Origin: Panulirus ornatus
Lineage: Eukaryota > Arthropoda > Malacostraca > Decapoda > Palinuridae
Length of the DNA stretch: 64,000 bases
Reading direction: 5' to 3'
NCBI RefSeq assembly: GCF_036320965.1
Contig: NC_092225.1
Span: forward strand, 34,818,387 to 34,882,386
The notes beneath the pieces are model-generated. The model saw only the letters and a program-made list of their open reading frames with translations, did not search any database and was not told where the DNA came from. Each line of letters opens with the position of its first letter. The stretch's first letter is position 1. Below are positions 1-13,259 of the stretch, in pieces. The position numbers were made by a program, and so were the translations under genes.

Positions 1-675
1 AGTCAGGCAGGACAGGAGAGAGAGGCTTGGGACAGAGTCAGGCAGGATGGGAGAGAGAGGCTTGCGACGAGAGTCAGGCAGAGGAGTAGAGAGAGGCTTG
101 GGGTGAGTCAGGCAGGACAGGAGAGGGAGGATTGGATCGAGAGTCATGCAGGACAGGAAAGAGAGGCCTGGGACTAGAGCCAGGCAATACAGGAGAGAGA
201 GGCTTGGAACGAGAGTCAGGTAGGACAGAAGAGAGATGCATGGGACGAGAGACAGACAGGACAGGAGAGAGAGGCTCGGGATGAGAGTCAGGCAAGACAG
301 GAGAAAGAATCTTGGGACGAGAGTCAGGCAAGGTGGGAGAGAGAGGATTGGGACGAGAGTCAAGCAATGTGGGAGAGAGAGGGCTGGGACGAGAGTTAGG
401 CAGGACTGGAGAGAGAGAGTTTGGGACGAGTGTCAGGCTTGGTGGGAAAGAGGGACTTGGGAGGAGAGTCAGGCAGGGCTTGAGAGAGAGACTTGGGACG
501 AGAGTCAGGCAGGACAGGAGAGGGAGGCTTGGGAAGAGAGTCAGGCAGTGCAGGATAGAGAGGCATGGGTCTAGAGTCAGGGAGGACAGGAGAGGGAGGT
601 TTGGGACGAGAGTCAAGCAAGACAGAAGAGAGAGGATTGGGACGAGAGTCTGGCAGATCAGGAGAGAGTGGCTTA

Positions 676-2685
676 GGATGAGAGTCAGGCAGGACAGACG
701 AGAGAAACATGGGACGAGAGTCAGGCAGGACAGGAGAGAGAAGCTTGGGACGAGAGTGAGGCAGGAAAGGGGAGAGAGGCTTAGGAGAAGAGTCAGTCAT
801 GACAGGAGAGAGAGGCTTGGGACGAGAGTCAGGCAAGATAAGAGAGAGAGGGTTAGGACGAGAGTCAGGCAGAATAGGAGATAGAGAACTGGGACGAGTG
901 TCAGGCAGTACAGGAGAGCGAGGCTTAGGACGAGAGTAAGGGAGGGCAGGAGAAAGAGGCATAGGACGAGAGTTACTTAGGACAGGAGAGAGAGGCTTGG
1001 GACGAGAGTCAGGCAGGGCAGGAGAGAGATGCTTGGGACGACAGTCAGGAAGGACAGCAGAGGGAATCTTGGGACGAGAGTCAGGCGGGACAGGAGAGAG
1101 CGGCTGGATACGAAAGACAGGCAAGACAGGAGAGAGAGGATTCTGACGAGAGTCAGTCAGGACAGGAGAGAGAGGCTTTAGACGAGAGTCAGGCAGGACC
1201 GGAGAGGGAGGATTGGATCGAGAGTCATGCAGGAGAGGAAAGAGAGGCTTGGGACAAGAGCAATTCAGGACAAGACAGAGAGGCTTGGGAGGAGAGTCAG
1301 GCAGGATAGGAAAGAGAGGCTTTGGACGAAAATCAGCCAAGACAGGAGAGAGAGGCTTGGGATCGAGTCACGCACGATAGGAGAGAGAGGCTTGGGACGA
1401 GTATCAGGCAGGACAGGTGAGAGAGGGGCTTGGGACGAGAGTCAGGTAGGACAGGAGAGAGAGGCTTGGGTCGAGAGTCAGGCTCGGCAGGAGATAGGCT
1501 TGGGACGAGAGTCAGGCCGGGTAAGAGAGAGGGGCTTGTGACGAGAGTCAGGCAGGACAGGAGAGAGAGGCTTGGGACGAGAATCATGCACAGTAGGGGA
1601 AAGGGGCTTCGGACCAGTCACGCAAGACAGGATGGAGAGTCGTGGGACGAGAGTCAGGCAGGAAAGGAGAGAGAGGCTTCGGATGTGTTTCAGGCAGGAC
1701 AGAAGACAGAAGCACGGGACGAGAGTCAGGCAGGACAGGAGAGAGAGCTTTGGGACGAGAGTCAGGCAGGAAAGGGGAGAGAGGCTTAGGAGAAGAGTCA
1801 GTCATGACAGGAGAGAGAGGCTTGGGACGAGAGTCAGGCAAGATAGGAGAGCGAGGGTTAGGACGAGAATCAGGCAGAATAGGAGATAGAGGCCTGGGAC
1901 GAGTGTCAGGCTGGACAGGAGAGTGAGGATTAGGACCAGAGTAAGGGAGGACAGGAGAAAGAGGCATAGGACGAGAGTTAGGCAGGACAGGAGAGAGAGG
2001 CTTGGGACGAGAGTTAGGCAGGACAGGAGAGAGATGCTTTGGACGACAGTCAGGAAGGACAGGAGAGGGAGTCTTGGGACGAGAGTCAGGCGGGACAGGA
2101 GAGAGAGGCTGGAGACGAGAGACAGGCAAGACAGGAGAGAGAGGCTTCTGACGAGAGTCAGTCAGGACAGGAGAGAGAGGCTTTGGATGAGAGTCAGGCA
2201 GGACCGGAGAGGGAGGATTGGATCGAGAGTCATGCAGGACAGGAAAGAGAGGCTTGGGACAAGAGCAATTCAGGACAAGACAGAGAGGCTTGGGAGGAGA
2301 GTCAGGCAGGATAGGAGAGAAAGGCTTGGGACGAAAATCAGCCAGGACATGAGAGAGAGGCTTGGGATCGAGTCAGGCACGATAGGAGAGAGAGGCTTGG
2401 GACGAGTATCGGGCAGGACAGGTGAGAGAGGGGCTTGGGACGAGAGTCAGGCAGGACAGGAGAGAGAGGCTTGGGACGAGAGTCAGGCTAGGCAGGAGAT
2501 AGGCTTGAGACGAGAGTTAGGCCGGGTAAGAGAGAGGGGCTTGTGACGAGAGTCAGGCAGGACAGGAGAGAGAGGCTTGGGACGAGAATCATGCACAGTA
2601 GGGGAGAGGGGCTTCGGACCAGTCACGCAAGACAGGATGGAGAGTCGTGGGACGAGAGTCAGGCAGGAAAGGAGAGAGAGGCTTT
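676..2685 (+). repeat. 1,005-bp higher-order duplication, two copies
   Basis: Bases 676-1,680 and 1,681-2,685 align at a constant offset of 1,005 bp with the same ordered series of variant units. Examples are the 'ttaggagaagagtcagtca' unit at about 781 and 1,786, the 'acagtcaggaagga' unit at about 1,040 and 2,045, the 'gagaggggcttggg' 38-bp unit at about 1,422 and 2,427, and the 'gccgggtaagagagagg' unit at about 1,516 and 2,521. Similarity becomes generic after about 2,690-2,740. The length is not a multiple of 36 because shortened and lengthened units are included. Edges are judged by eye and may be off by one unit. Confidence 0.85.
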
Positions 2686-5600
2686 AGATGTGCTTAAGGC
2701 AGGACAGAAGAGAGACTCTTCGGACGAGATTCCGGCAGGACAGGAAAGAGAGGCTTGGAACGAGAGTCAGGGTCGGCAGGAGAGATGCTTGGGACGAGAG
2801 TCAGGCCGGGTAAGAGAGAGGGGCTTGGGACGAGAGTCAGGCAGGACAGGAGAGAAAGGCTTGTGAGGAGAATCATGAATGGTAGGAGACAGGGGCTTCG
2901 GACCAGTCGGGCAAGACAGGAGTGACAGTCTTGGGACGAGAGTCAAGCAGGAAAGGAGAGAGAGGCTTCGGATGTTTTTCTGGCATGACAGAAGAGAGAG
3001 GCTTGGGACGAGAGTCAGGCGGGACAGGAGAGAGAGTCTTCGGACGAGAGTTAGGCAGGACAGGAGAGAGAGTCTTGGGACAGAGTCAGGCATCATAGGA
3101 GAGACAGGCTTGGGACGAGAGTCAGGCAGGAGAAGAGAGAGAGGCTGGAGACGAGAGACAGGCAAGACAGGAGACAGAGGCTTGGGTCGAGAGTCAGGCC
3201 GGACAGGAGAGAGAGGCTGGAGACGAGAGACTGGCAGGACAGGAGTGACAGGCTTTGGACTAGAATCAGGAAGGACAGGAGAGGGAGGATTGCATGGAGA
3301 GTCATGCAGGACAGGAAAGAGAGGCCTAGGACTAGAGTCAGGCCGGACAGGAGAGAGAGGCTTTGGACGAGAGTCAGGTAGGGCAGGAGAGAGAGGTATG
3401 GGACGAGAGTCAAGCAGGACAGGAGAGAGAGGCTTAGGATGAGAGTCAGGCAGGAAAGGAGAGAGAGGCTTGGGAGGAAAGTCAAGCATTGTGAGAAAGA
3501 GAGGGATTGGACGAAAGTTAGGCACGACTGAAGAGAGAGCTTGGGACAAGAGTCAGTCTTGGTAGGAGAGAGGAGCTTCGGACGAGTGTCAGTCAGGGCA
3601 TGAGAGAGAGGCTTGGGACGAAAGTCAGGCGGGACAGAACAGAGAGGCTTGGGACAAAAGTCAGGCAGGGAAGGATAGAGAGGCATGGGACGAGATTGAG
3701 GGAGGACAGGAGAGAGAGGCTTGTGACGAGAGTCAAGCAAGACAGGAAAGAGAGGCTTGGGACTAGAGTCAGGCAGATCAAGAGAGAGTCGCTTAGGATG
3801 AGTGTCAGGCAGGACGGAAGAGAGAAGTATGGGACGAGAGTCAGGCAGGACAGGAGAGAGAGGCTTGGGACGAGAGTCAGGTAGGACAGGGGAGAGAGGC
3901 TTAGGACGAGAGTCAGGCATGACGGGAGAGAGAGGCTTGGGACGAGAGTCAAGCAGGACATTAGAGAGAGGCTTGGGACGAGAGTCAGGGAGGACAGGAG
4001 AAAGAGGATTAGGACGACAGTCAGGAAGGACAGGAGACAGAGTCTTGGTACGAGAGTCAGGCAGGACATGAGAGAGAGGCTTAGGAGGAGAGAAGAGCAG
4101 GACCGGAGAGAGAGCCTTGGGACGAGAGTCAGGCAGGACCGGAGAGAGAGGCTTGGGACGAGAATCAGGCTCGGCATGAGAGAGGATTGGGACGTGAGTC
4201 AGGCCGGGTAAGAGAGAGGTGCTTGTGACGAGAGTCAGACAGGACAAGAGAGAGAGTTTTGGAACGAGAATCAAGCAGGGCAGGAGAGAGAGATGCTTGG
4301 GACCGAGTCAGGCAGAATAGGAGAGAGAGGCTTGGGACGAGAATCAGGCAGTACAGGCAAGACACGGGCTTGGGATGAGAGTCAGGCAGGACAGGAGAGA
4401 GACACTTGGAACGTGAGTCAGGCAGGACAGGAGAGAGAGGATTGAAACGAGAGTCAGGCTCGGCAGGACAGAGGCTTGGGACGAGAGTCAGGCCGGGTAA
4501 GACAGAGGGGCTTGTGACGAGAGTCAGGAAGAACAAGAGCGAGGCTTGGGACGAGAATCATGCAAGGTAGTGGAGAGGGGCTTCGGACCTGTCAGGCAAG
4601 AAAGTAGCAAGAGTCTTGGGACGAGAGTCAGTCAGGAAAGGAGAGAGAGGCTTCGGATGTGTTTCAGGCAGGACAGAAGAGAGAGGCATGGGACCAGAGC
4701 CAGGCAGGACAGGAGAGAGAGTCCTCGGACGAGAGTCAGGCAGGACAGTAGAGAGACGCTTGGGACGAAAGTCAGGCAAGACAGGAGAGAGAGGCTTGAG
4801 ACGAGAGTCAGTAGGGTGGGAGAGAGAGGATTGGGACGAGAGTCAGGCAGGACTGGAGAGAGAGCTTGGGACGAGAGTCAGGCTGGGTAGGAGAGAGAGG
4901 CTTGGGACGAGAGTCTAGCAGTGTGGGAAATAGAGGGCTGGGATGAGAGTTAGGCAGGACTGTAGAGAGAGTTTGGGACGAGAGTCACGCTTGGTAGGAG
5001 AGAGGGGCTTGGGACGAGAGTCAGGCAGGGCATGAGAGAGAGGCTTGGGACGTGAGTCAGGCAGGACATGAGAGAGAGGCTTAGGACGAGAGTCAGGCAG
5101 GGCATTAGAGAGAGGCATTGGACGAGAGTCAGGGATGACAGAAGAGAGAGGATTGGGACGAGAGTCAGGCAAGACAGGAGAGAGAGGCTTGGGACGAGAG
5201 CCAGGCAGATCAGGAACGAGAGGCTTTGACTGAGAGTCAGTCAGCACAGAAGAGAGAAGCATGGGACGTGAGTCAGGCAGGACAGTAGAGAGAGGTTTGG
5301 GACGAGAGTCAGGTAGAACAGGGGAGAGAGGCTTAGGACGAGTCAGGGAAGACTGGAGAGAGAGGCTTGGGACGAGAGTCAGGCTGTACAGGAGAGAGAG
5401 GGTTAGGAAGAGAGTCAGGCAGAATAGGAGATAGAGGCCTGGGACGATTGTCGTAGGACAGGAGAGCGAGGGTTGGGAACGAGAGTCAGGGAGGACAGGA
5501 GAAAGAGGCTTATGACGAGAGTCAGGCAGGACAAGAGAGAGAGGTTTGGGACGAGACTCAGGCAGTACAGGAGAGAGAGGCTTGGGAGGACAGTCAGGAA

Positions 5601-8600
5601 TGACAGGAGAGAGAGTCTTGGGACGGGAGTCAGGCAGGATGGAGATAGAGGCATGGGACGAGAGTCAGGTAGGCCAGGAGAGATAGGCTTCGGACGAGAG
5701 TCAGGCTCGGCAGGAGAGAGGCTTAGGACGAGAGTCAGGCCTGGTAGGAGAAAGGGGCTTGGGGCGAATCAGGCAGGACAGGAGAGAGAGACTTGGGACG
5801 AGAATCATGTAGGGTAGGATAGAGGGGCTTCGGAACAGTCAGGCAAGACAGGAGGGAGAGTCTTGGGACGAGAGTCAGGCAGGAAACTAGAGAGAGGCTT
5901 CGGATGTGTTCCAGTCTGGACAGATAAGAGAGGCTTGGGACGAGAGTCAGGCAGAAAAGGAGAGAGGTTCTTTTGACGAGAGTCAGGAAGGACAGGAGAG
6001 AGAGGCTTTTGACGAGAGTCGGGCAGGACAGGAGAGAGAGGCTTGGGGCGAGAGTTAGTCAGGATAGGAGAGAAGGGCTTAGGACGAGAGTCAGCAAATA
6101 GGAGAAATAGGCTTCTGATTAGAGTCAGGCAGGACATGAGAGAGAGGTTTGGGACGAGATTAAGGTAGGACAGGAGAGAGAGGCTTGTGACGAGAGTCTG
6201 GCAGGACAGGAGATAGTGGCTTGGGACGAGAGTCAGGCAGGACAGGAAAGAGAGGCTTGTGACGAGAATCAGGCTGACAGGAGAGAGAGAGGCTTGGGAC
6301 GAGAGTCAGGCAGGACAGGAGAGAGAGGCTTTGGAGAAGAGTCATTCAGGACATGAGAGGCTTGGGAGGAGAGTCAGGCATGCCAGGAGAGAGAAGCTTT
6401 GGACGAGAATCAGGCAGCGCAGAAGAGAGAGTCTTGGGACCGATTCAGTCAGGATATGTGAGAGAGGCTTGGGACGAGAATAAGGCAGGACAGGTAAGAG
6501 AGGGGCTTGGGACGAGAGTCAGGTAGAACAGGAAAGAGACACTAAGAACGTGAGTCAGGCAGGACATTAGAGGGAGACTTGTGACGAGAGGCAGACTCGT
6601 CAGGAGAGAGGCTTTGAACGAGAGTCAGGCCGGTTAGGAGAGAGGGGCTTGTGACGAGAGTCAGGCAGGACAAGAGAGAGAGGCTTGGGACGAGAATCAT
6701 GCAGGTTAGGGGAGAGGGGCTTCGGACCAGTCAGGCAAGACAGGAGCAAGAGTCTTGGTGCGAGAGTCTGGCAGGAAATGAGAGAAAGGCTTCGGATGTG
6801 TTTCAGGTAGGACAGAAGAGAGAGGCATAGGACGAGAGAGAGGCAGGACAGGAGAGAGAGTCTTCGGACGAGAGTCAGGCAGGACAGGAGAGAGAGGCTT
6901 GGGACAGAATCAGGCAGGATAGGAGAGAGACGCTTGGGATGAGATTCAGGCATGAGAGTAAAGAGTGGCTTGGGGCTAGTCAGGCAGGACAGGAGAGAGA
7001 GGTTGGAGACGAGACTCAGGCAGGACAGGAGAGAGAGGCTTTGGATGAGAGTCAGGAAGGACAGGAGAGGGAGGATTGGATCGAGAGTCATGCACGACAG
7101 GAAAGAGAGGCCTGGGACTAGAGAGTTACGCAGAACTGGAGAGAGAGTTTAGGACGAGAGTCAGGCTTAGAGAAGAGAGAGATACTTGGGACGAGAGTCA
7201 GGCAGGACAGGAGAGAGAGGCTTAGGACGAGAGTAAGGCACGACAAGAGAAAGAAGCTTGGGAAGAGGAGTCAGGCAGGACAGGAGAGAGAGGCTTGGGA
7301 CGAGAATCAGACAGGACAGGAGAGATAGGCTTTGGACCGAGTCAGGCCGGATAGGAGAGATAGGCTTGGTATGAGAATCAGGCAGGACATTTGAGAGAGT
7401 GAGGCTTGTGACGAGAATCAGGCACAACATGTGAGAGAGAGACTATAGACAAGAGTCTGGCAGGACAGGAGAGAGGCGCTGGGGACGAGAGTCAGGCAGG
7501 ACAGGAGAGAGAGGCTTTGGTCGAGAGTCAGGGAGGATAGGAGACAGACACTTGGAACGAGGGTCATGCAGGACAGGAGAGAGAGGCCTGGTACTAGAGT
7601 CAGGCAGGACAGGAGAGAGAAGCTTGGAACGCGAGTTAGGCTTGGCAGGAGAGATGCTTGGGATGAGAATTAGGCCGGGTAAGAGAGAGGGGCTTAGGAC
7701 GAGAGTCAGGCAGGACAGGAGAGAGAGGCTTGGGACGAGAATCATGCAGGGTAGGAGAGAGGAGCTTTGGACCAGTCAGGCAAGACAGGAGGGAGAGTGA
7801 TGGGAAGAGAGTCAGGCAGGAAAGGAGAGAGAGGCTTCGGATGTGTTTATGGCAGGACAGAAGAGAGGCTTAGGACGAGAGTCAGTCAGGAAAGGTGAAA
7901 GATTCTTCGGATGAGAGTCAGGCAGGAGAGGAGAGAGAGGCTTGGGACAGTGTCATGCAGGATATGAGAGAGAGGCTTGGGACGAGAGGCAGGCAGGAGA
8001 GGAGAGAGAGGATTGTGACGAGAGTCAGGCAAGACAGGAGAGAGAGGGTTAGGATGAGAGTCAGGCAGAATAGGAGATAGAGGACTGGAACGAGTGTCAG
8101 TCAGGACAGGAGAGGGAGGCTTGGGTCGAGAGTCAGGGAGGACAGGAGAAAGAGGCTTAAGACGACAGTCAGGAAGGACAGGAGAGAGAGTCTTGGGACG
8201 AGAGTCAGGCAGGAGAGGAGAGAGAGGCTTGGGAGGAGAGGCAGGCAGGACCGGCGAGAGAGCCATGGGACGAGAGTCAGGCAGCATAGGAGAGAGAGGC
8301 TTTGGACGAGAGTCAGGAAGGAAAGGAGAGAGAGAATTGGGACGAGAGTCAGGCAGGACAGGAGAGAGAGTCTTAGGATGAGAGTCAGTCAGGATAGAAG
8401 AGAGAAGTATGGGACGAGAGTCAGGCAGAACAGGAGAGAGAGGCATTGGACGAGAGTCATGTAGGACTGGGGAGAGAGGCTTAGGACGAGAGTCAGGCAT
8501 GACAGAAGAGAGAGGCTTGGGACGAGAGTCAGGCAGGAAAGGAGAAATAGAGTTAGGACGAGAATCAGGCAGAATAGGAGATAGAGGCCTTCGACGAGTA

Positions 8601-8970
8601 TCAGGCAGGACAGGAGAGCGAGGCTTGGGACGAGAGTCAGGGAGGACAGGAGAAAGAGGCTTAGGACGACAGTCAGGAAGGACAGGAGAGAGAATCTTGG
8701 GAGGAGAGTCAGGCAGGACTGGAGAGAGAGGCTTGGGACGAGAGGCAGGCAGGACCGGAGAGAGAGGCATGGGAAGAGATTCAGGCAGGCCAGGAGAGAG
8801 AGAGTTGGGACGAGAGTCAGGATGGAAAGGAGAGAGAGGTTTGGGGCGAGAGTCAGGCAGGACAGGAGAGAGAGGCTTGGGACGAGAGTCAGGTAGGAAA
8901 GGAGAGAGAATTTTGGGACGACCGTCAGGAAGAACAGGAGACAGAGTCTTGGGACGAGAGACAGGCAGGA

Positions 8971-9630
8971 CATGAGAGAGATGCTTGGGAGGAGAGTCAG
9001 GCAGGAAAGGAGAGAGAGCCATGGGACTAGAGTCAGGCAGGACAGGATAGAGAGGCTTGGGACGTGAGTCAGGCAATTCAGGAGAGAGATGGTTGGGACG
9101 AGAGTCAGGCAGAATAGGAGATAGAGGCCTGGGACGAGTGTCAGGCAGGACAGGAGAGCGAGGCTTGGGACGAGAGTCAGGGAGGACAGGAGAAATAGGC
9201 GTAGGACGAGATTCAGGCAGGACAGGAGAGAGAGGCTTGGGACGAGAGTCAGGTAGGACAGGAGAGAGAGTCTTGGGACGAGAGTCAGGCATGACATGAG
9301 AGAGATGCTTGGGAGGAGAGTCATGCAGGAAAGGAGAAAGAGCCATGGGACGAGAGTCAGGCAGGACAAGATAGAGAGGCTTGGGACGTGAGTCAGGCAA
9401 TTCAGGAGAGAGATGGTTTGGACGAGATTCAGGCAGAATAGGAGATAGAGGCCTGTGACGAGTGTCAGGCAGGACAGGAGAGCGAGGCTTGGGACGAGAT
9501 TCAGGGAGGACAGCGAAATAGGCGTAGGACGAGATTCAGGCAGGACAGGAGAGAGAGGCTTGGGACGAGAGTCAGGTAGGACAGGAGAGAGAGGCTTGGG
9601 ACGACCGTCAGGAAGGACAGGAGAGAGAGT
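8971..9630 (+). repeat. 324-bp (9-unit) tandem duplication
   Basis: Ordered variants recur at exactly 324 bp, or 9 x 36. The 'atgcttgggaggagagtca' unit is at 8,981 and 9,305, the 'gacgtgagtcaggcaattca' unit at 9,061 and 9,385, and the 'atagaggcct' unit at 9,121 and 9,445. A further related 'atagaggcct' unit lies at 8,581, which is 540 bp (15 units) upstream. A third partial pass begins near 9,660, slightly out of step. This is the signature of recent unequal exchange in register with the unit. Confidence 0.83.
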
Positions 9631-9654
9631 CTTGGGACGAGAGTCAGGCAGGAC

Positions 9655-12600
9655 ATGAGAGAGAGGCTTGGGAGGAGAGTCAGGAAGGAAAGTAGAGAGA
9701 GCCATGGGACGAGAGTCAGGCAGGACAGGAAAGAGAAGCTTGGGACGAGAGTCAGGCATGAAAGGGGAGAGAGGCATGGGACCAGAATCGTACAGGGTAG
9801 GAGAGAGGGGCTTCGTACGAGAGGTAGGCAAGACAGGAGGAAGAGTCTTGGGACGAGAGTCAGGGAGGACACGAGAATGATGCTTCGGATAAGAGTCAGG
9901 CAGGAGAAAAGAGAGGGGCATGTGACGAGAGTCAGGCAGGACAGGAGAGAGAGTCTTCGGACGAGAGTTAGGCAGGACTGTAGAGAGAGAGGCTTGAGAC
10001 GAGAGTCAGGCAAGAAAGGAGAGAGACCCTTGGGACGAGAGTCAGACAGGACAGGAGAGAAACGCTTGGGACGAGAGTCATTCGGGACAGGAGAGAGAGG
10101 ATTGGGACCAGAGTCATGCAGGACAGGAGAGAGAGGCCTGGGGCGAGATTCAGGCGGGATAGTAGAGAGATGCTTGGGACGAGAGTCAGGCATGACAGGA
10201 GAGAGGAGCTTGCGAAGAGAATCATGCTGGACCGAAGAGAGAGGGTTGGAACGAGAGTCAGGCTAGACAGGAGAGAGAGGGCTGGGACGAGAGTCATGCA
10301 GGACAGGAGTGAGAGGCTTGAGACGAGAATCAGGCAGGACAGAGGAGAGAGTCTTGGGACTAGAGTCAGGCAGGTTAGGAGAGAAGGGCTTGGGACGAGA
10401 GTCAGGGAAGTAAGAGAAAGAGGCTTCTGACAAGAGTTATGCAGGACATGAGAGATATTCTTGTGACGAGATTCTGGCAGGACAGGAGAATGAGGCTTGG
10501 GACGAAAATCAGGCAGGACAGAAGAGATAGGCTTGGGACGAAAATCAGGCAGAAGATAGATATACTTGGGACGAGAGTCAGGTAGGAAAGGAGAGAGAGG
10601 CTTAGGACGAGAGTAAGGCAGGACAAGAGAGAAAAGCATGGGAGGAGAGTCAGGAAGGACAGGAGAGAGAGGCTTGAGACCGAGTCAGGCAGGATAGGAT
10701 ATATAGGCTTGGGACGAGAATCCGGCAGGTCTGGTGAGAGAAAGGCTTGTGACGAGAATCAGGCAGGATAGAAGAGAGACGCTGGGGACGAGAGTCAGGC
10801 AGGACAGGAGAGATAGCCTTTGGACGATAGTCAGGCAGGACAGGAGAGAGACACTTGGAACAAGGGTCATGCAGGACAGGAGAGAGAGGCCTGGTACTAG
10901 AGTCAGGAAGGAGAGGAGAGAGAGGCTTGGGACGAGAGTCAGATTGGCAGGAGAGAGGCTTGGGAGGAGAGTCAGGCCGAGTAAGAGAGTGGGGCTTGGG
11001 AGGAGAGTCAGGCAGGACAGGAGAGACAGGCTTGGTACGACAGGCAGGCAGGAAAGGAAAGAGAGTCTTCGGACGAGAGTCAGGCAGGACAGGAGAGACA
11101 GGCTTGGGACAGAGTCAGGCAGGACAGGAGAGAGAGGCTTGGAATGAGAGTCAGGCAGGAGATGACAGAAAGGCTTGGGACGAGAATCAGGCAGGACATG
11201 AAAGAAAGGCTGGAGCCGAGAGACAGGCAGGACAGGAGAGAGAGTCTTCGGACGAGAGTTAGGCAGGACTGGAGAGAGAGAGGATTGAGACGAGAGTCAG
11301 GCAAGAAAGGAGAGAGACCCTTGGGACGAGAGTCAGACAGGACAGGAGAGAAACGCTTGGGACGAAAGTCATTCGGGACAGGAGAGAGAGGCCTGGGACT
11401 AGAGTCAGGCAGGAGAGGAGAGAGATGCTTGGGACGAGAGTCAGATCGGCAGGAGAGAGGCTTGGGAGGAGATTCAGGCAGGACAGGAGAGACAGGCTTG
11501 GTACGACAGGCAGTCAGGAAAGGAAAGAGAGTCTTCGGACGAGAGTCAGGCAGGACAGGAGAGACAGGCTTGGGACAGAGTCAGGCAGGACAGGAGAGAG
11601 AGGCTTGGGACGACCGTCAGGAAGGACAGGAGAGAGAGTCTTGGGACGAGAGTCAGGCAGGATATGAGAGAGAGGCTTGGGAGGAGAGTCAGGAAGGAAA
11701 GTAGAAAGAGCCATGGGACGAGAGTCAGGCAGGACAGGAAAGAGAGGCTTGGGACGAGAGTCAGGCATGAAAGGGGAGAGAGGTTTGGGACCAGAATCGT
11801 ACAGGGTAGGAGAAAGGGGCTTCGTACAAGAGGCAGGCAAGACAGGAGGGAGAGTCTTGTGACGAGAGTCAGGCAGGACACGAGAATGATGCTTCGGATA
11901 AGAGTCAGGCTGGAGAAAAGAGAGAGGCATGTGACGAGAGTCAGGTTGGACAGGAGAGAGAGTCTTCGGACGAGAGTTAGGCAGGACTAGAGAGAGAGAG
12001 GATTGAGACGAGAGTCAGGCAAGAAAGGAGAGAGACCTTTGGGACGAGAGTCAGACAGAACAGGAGAGAAACGCTTGGGACGAAAGTCATTCGGGAAAGG
12101 AGAGAGAGGCCTGGGACGAGATTCAGGCGGGATAGGAGAGAGATGCTTGGGACGAGAGTCAGGCACGACAGGAGAGAGGAGCTTGCGACGAGAATCATGC
12201 TGGACCGAGGAGAGAAGGTTGGAACGAGAGTCAGGCTAGACAGGAGAGAGAGGGCTGGGACGAGAGTCATGCAGGACAGGAGTGAGAGGCTTGAGACGAG
12301 AGGCAGGCAGGACAGAGGAGAGAGGCTTGGGACTAGAGTCAGGCAGGTTAGGAGAGAAGGGCTTGGGACGAGAGTCAGGGAAGTAGGAGAAAGAGGCTTC
12401 TGACAAGAGTTAGGCAGGACAGGCGAGAGAGGTTTGGAACGAGACTAAGGTAGGATAGGAGAGAGATGCTTGTGACGAGAATCTGGCAGGACAGGAGAAT
12501 GAGGCTTGGGACGAAAATCAGGCAGGACAGGAGAGATAGGCTTGTGACGAAAATCAGGTAGAAGATAGATATACTTGGGACGAGAGTCAGGTAGGACAGG

Positions 12601-13259
12601 AGAGAGAGGCTTAGGACGAGAGTAAGGCAGGACAAGAGAGAAAAGCATGGGAGGAGAGTCAGGCAGGACAGGAGAGAGAGGCTTGAGACCGAGTCAGGCA
12701 GGATAGGATATATAGGCTTGGGACGAGAATCAGGCAGGACTGGTGAGATAAAGGCTTGTGACGAGAGTCAGGCAGGATAGGAGAGAGACGCTGGGGACGA
12801 GAGTCAGGCAGGACAGGAGAGATAGCCTTTGGACGATAGTCAGGCAGGACAGGAGAGAGACACTTGGAACAAGGGTCATGCAGGATAGGAGAGAGAGGCC
12901 TGGTACTAGAGTCAGGAAGGAGAGGAGAGAGAGGCTTGGGACGAGAGTCAGATTGGCAGGAGAGAGGCTTGGGAGGAGAGTCAGGCCGAGTAAGAGAGTG
13001 GGGCTTGGGAGGAGAGTCAGGCAGGACAGGAGAGACAGGCTTGGTACGACAGGCAGGCAGGAAAGGAAAGAGAGTCTTCGGACGAGAGTCAGGCAGGACA
13101 GGAGAGACAGGCTTGGGACAGAGTCAGGCAGGACAGGAGAGAGAGGCTTGGAATGAGAGTCAGGCAGGAGATGACAGAAAGGCTTGGGACGAGAATCAGG
13201 CAGGACATGAAAGAAAGGCTGGAGCCGAGAGACAGGCAGGACAGGAGAGAGAGTCTTTG
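9655..13259 (+). repeat. 2,009-bp offset segmental duplication
   Basis: Bases about 9,655-11,250 and 11,664-13,259 share the same long ordered series of variant units at a constant 2,009-bp offset. Checkpoints are 9,655/11,664, 10,749/12,758, 10,855/12,864, 11,080/13,089 and 11,144/13,153. One diagnostic unit is the shortened one containing 'gaagatagatatacttggg', at about 10,553 and 12,562. Between the two copies, about 11,255-11,380 repeats material also found near 11,957-12,100. The block has therefore been rearranged more than once. It overlaps the first copy of the 4.3-kb HOR. Confidence 0.82.
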
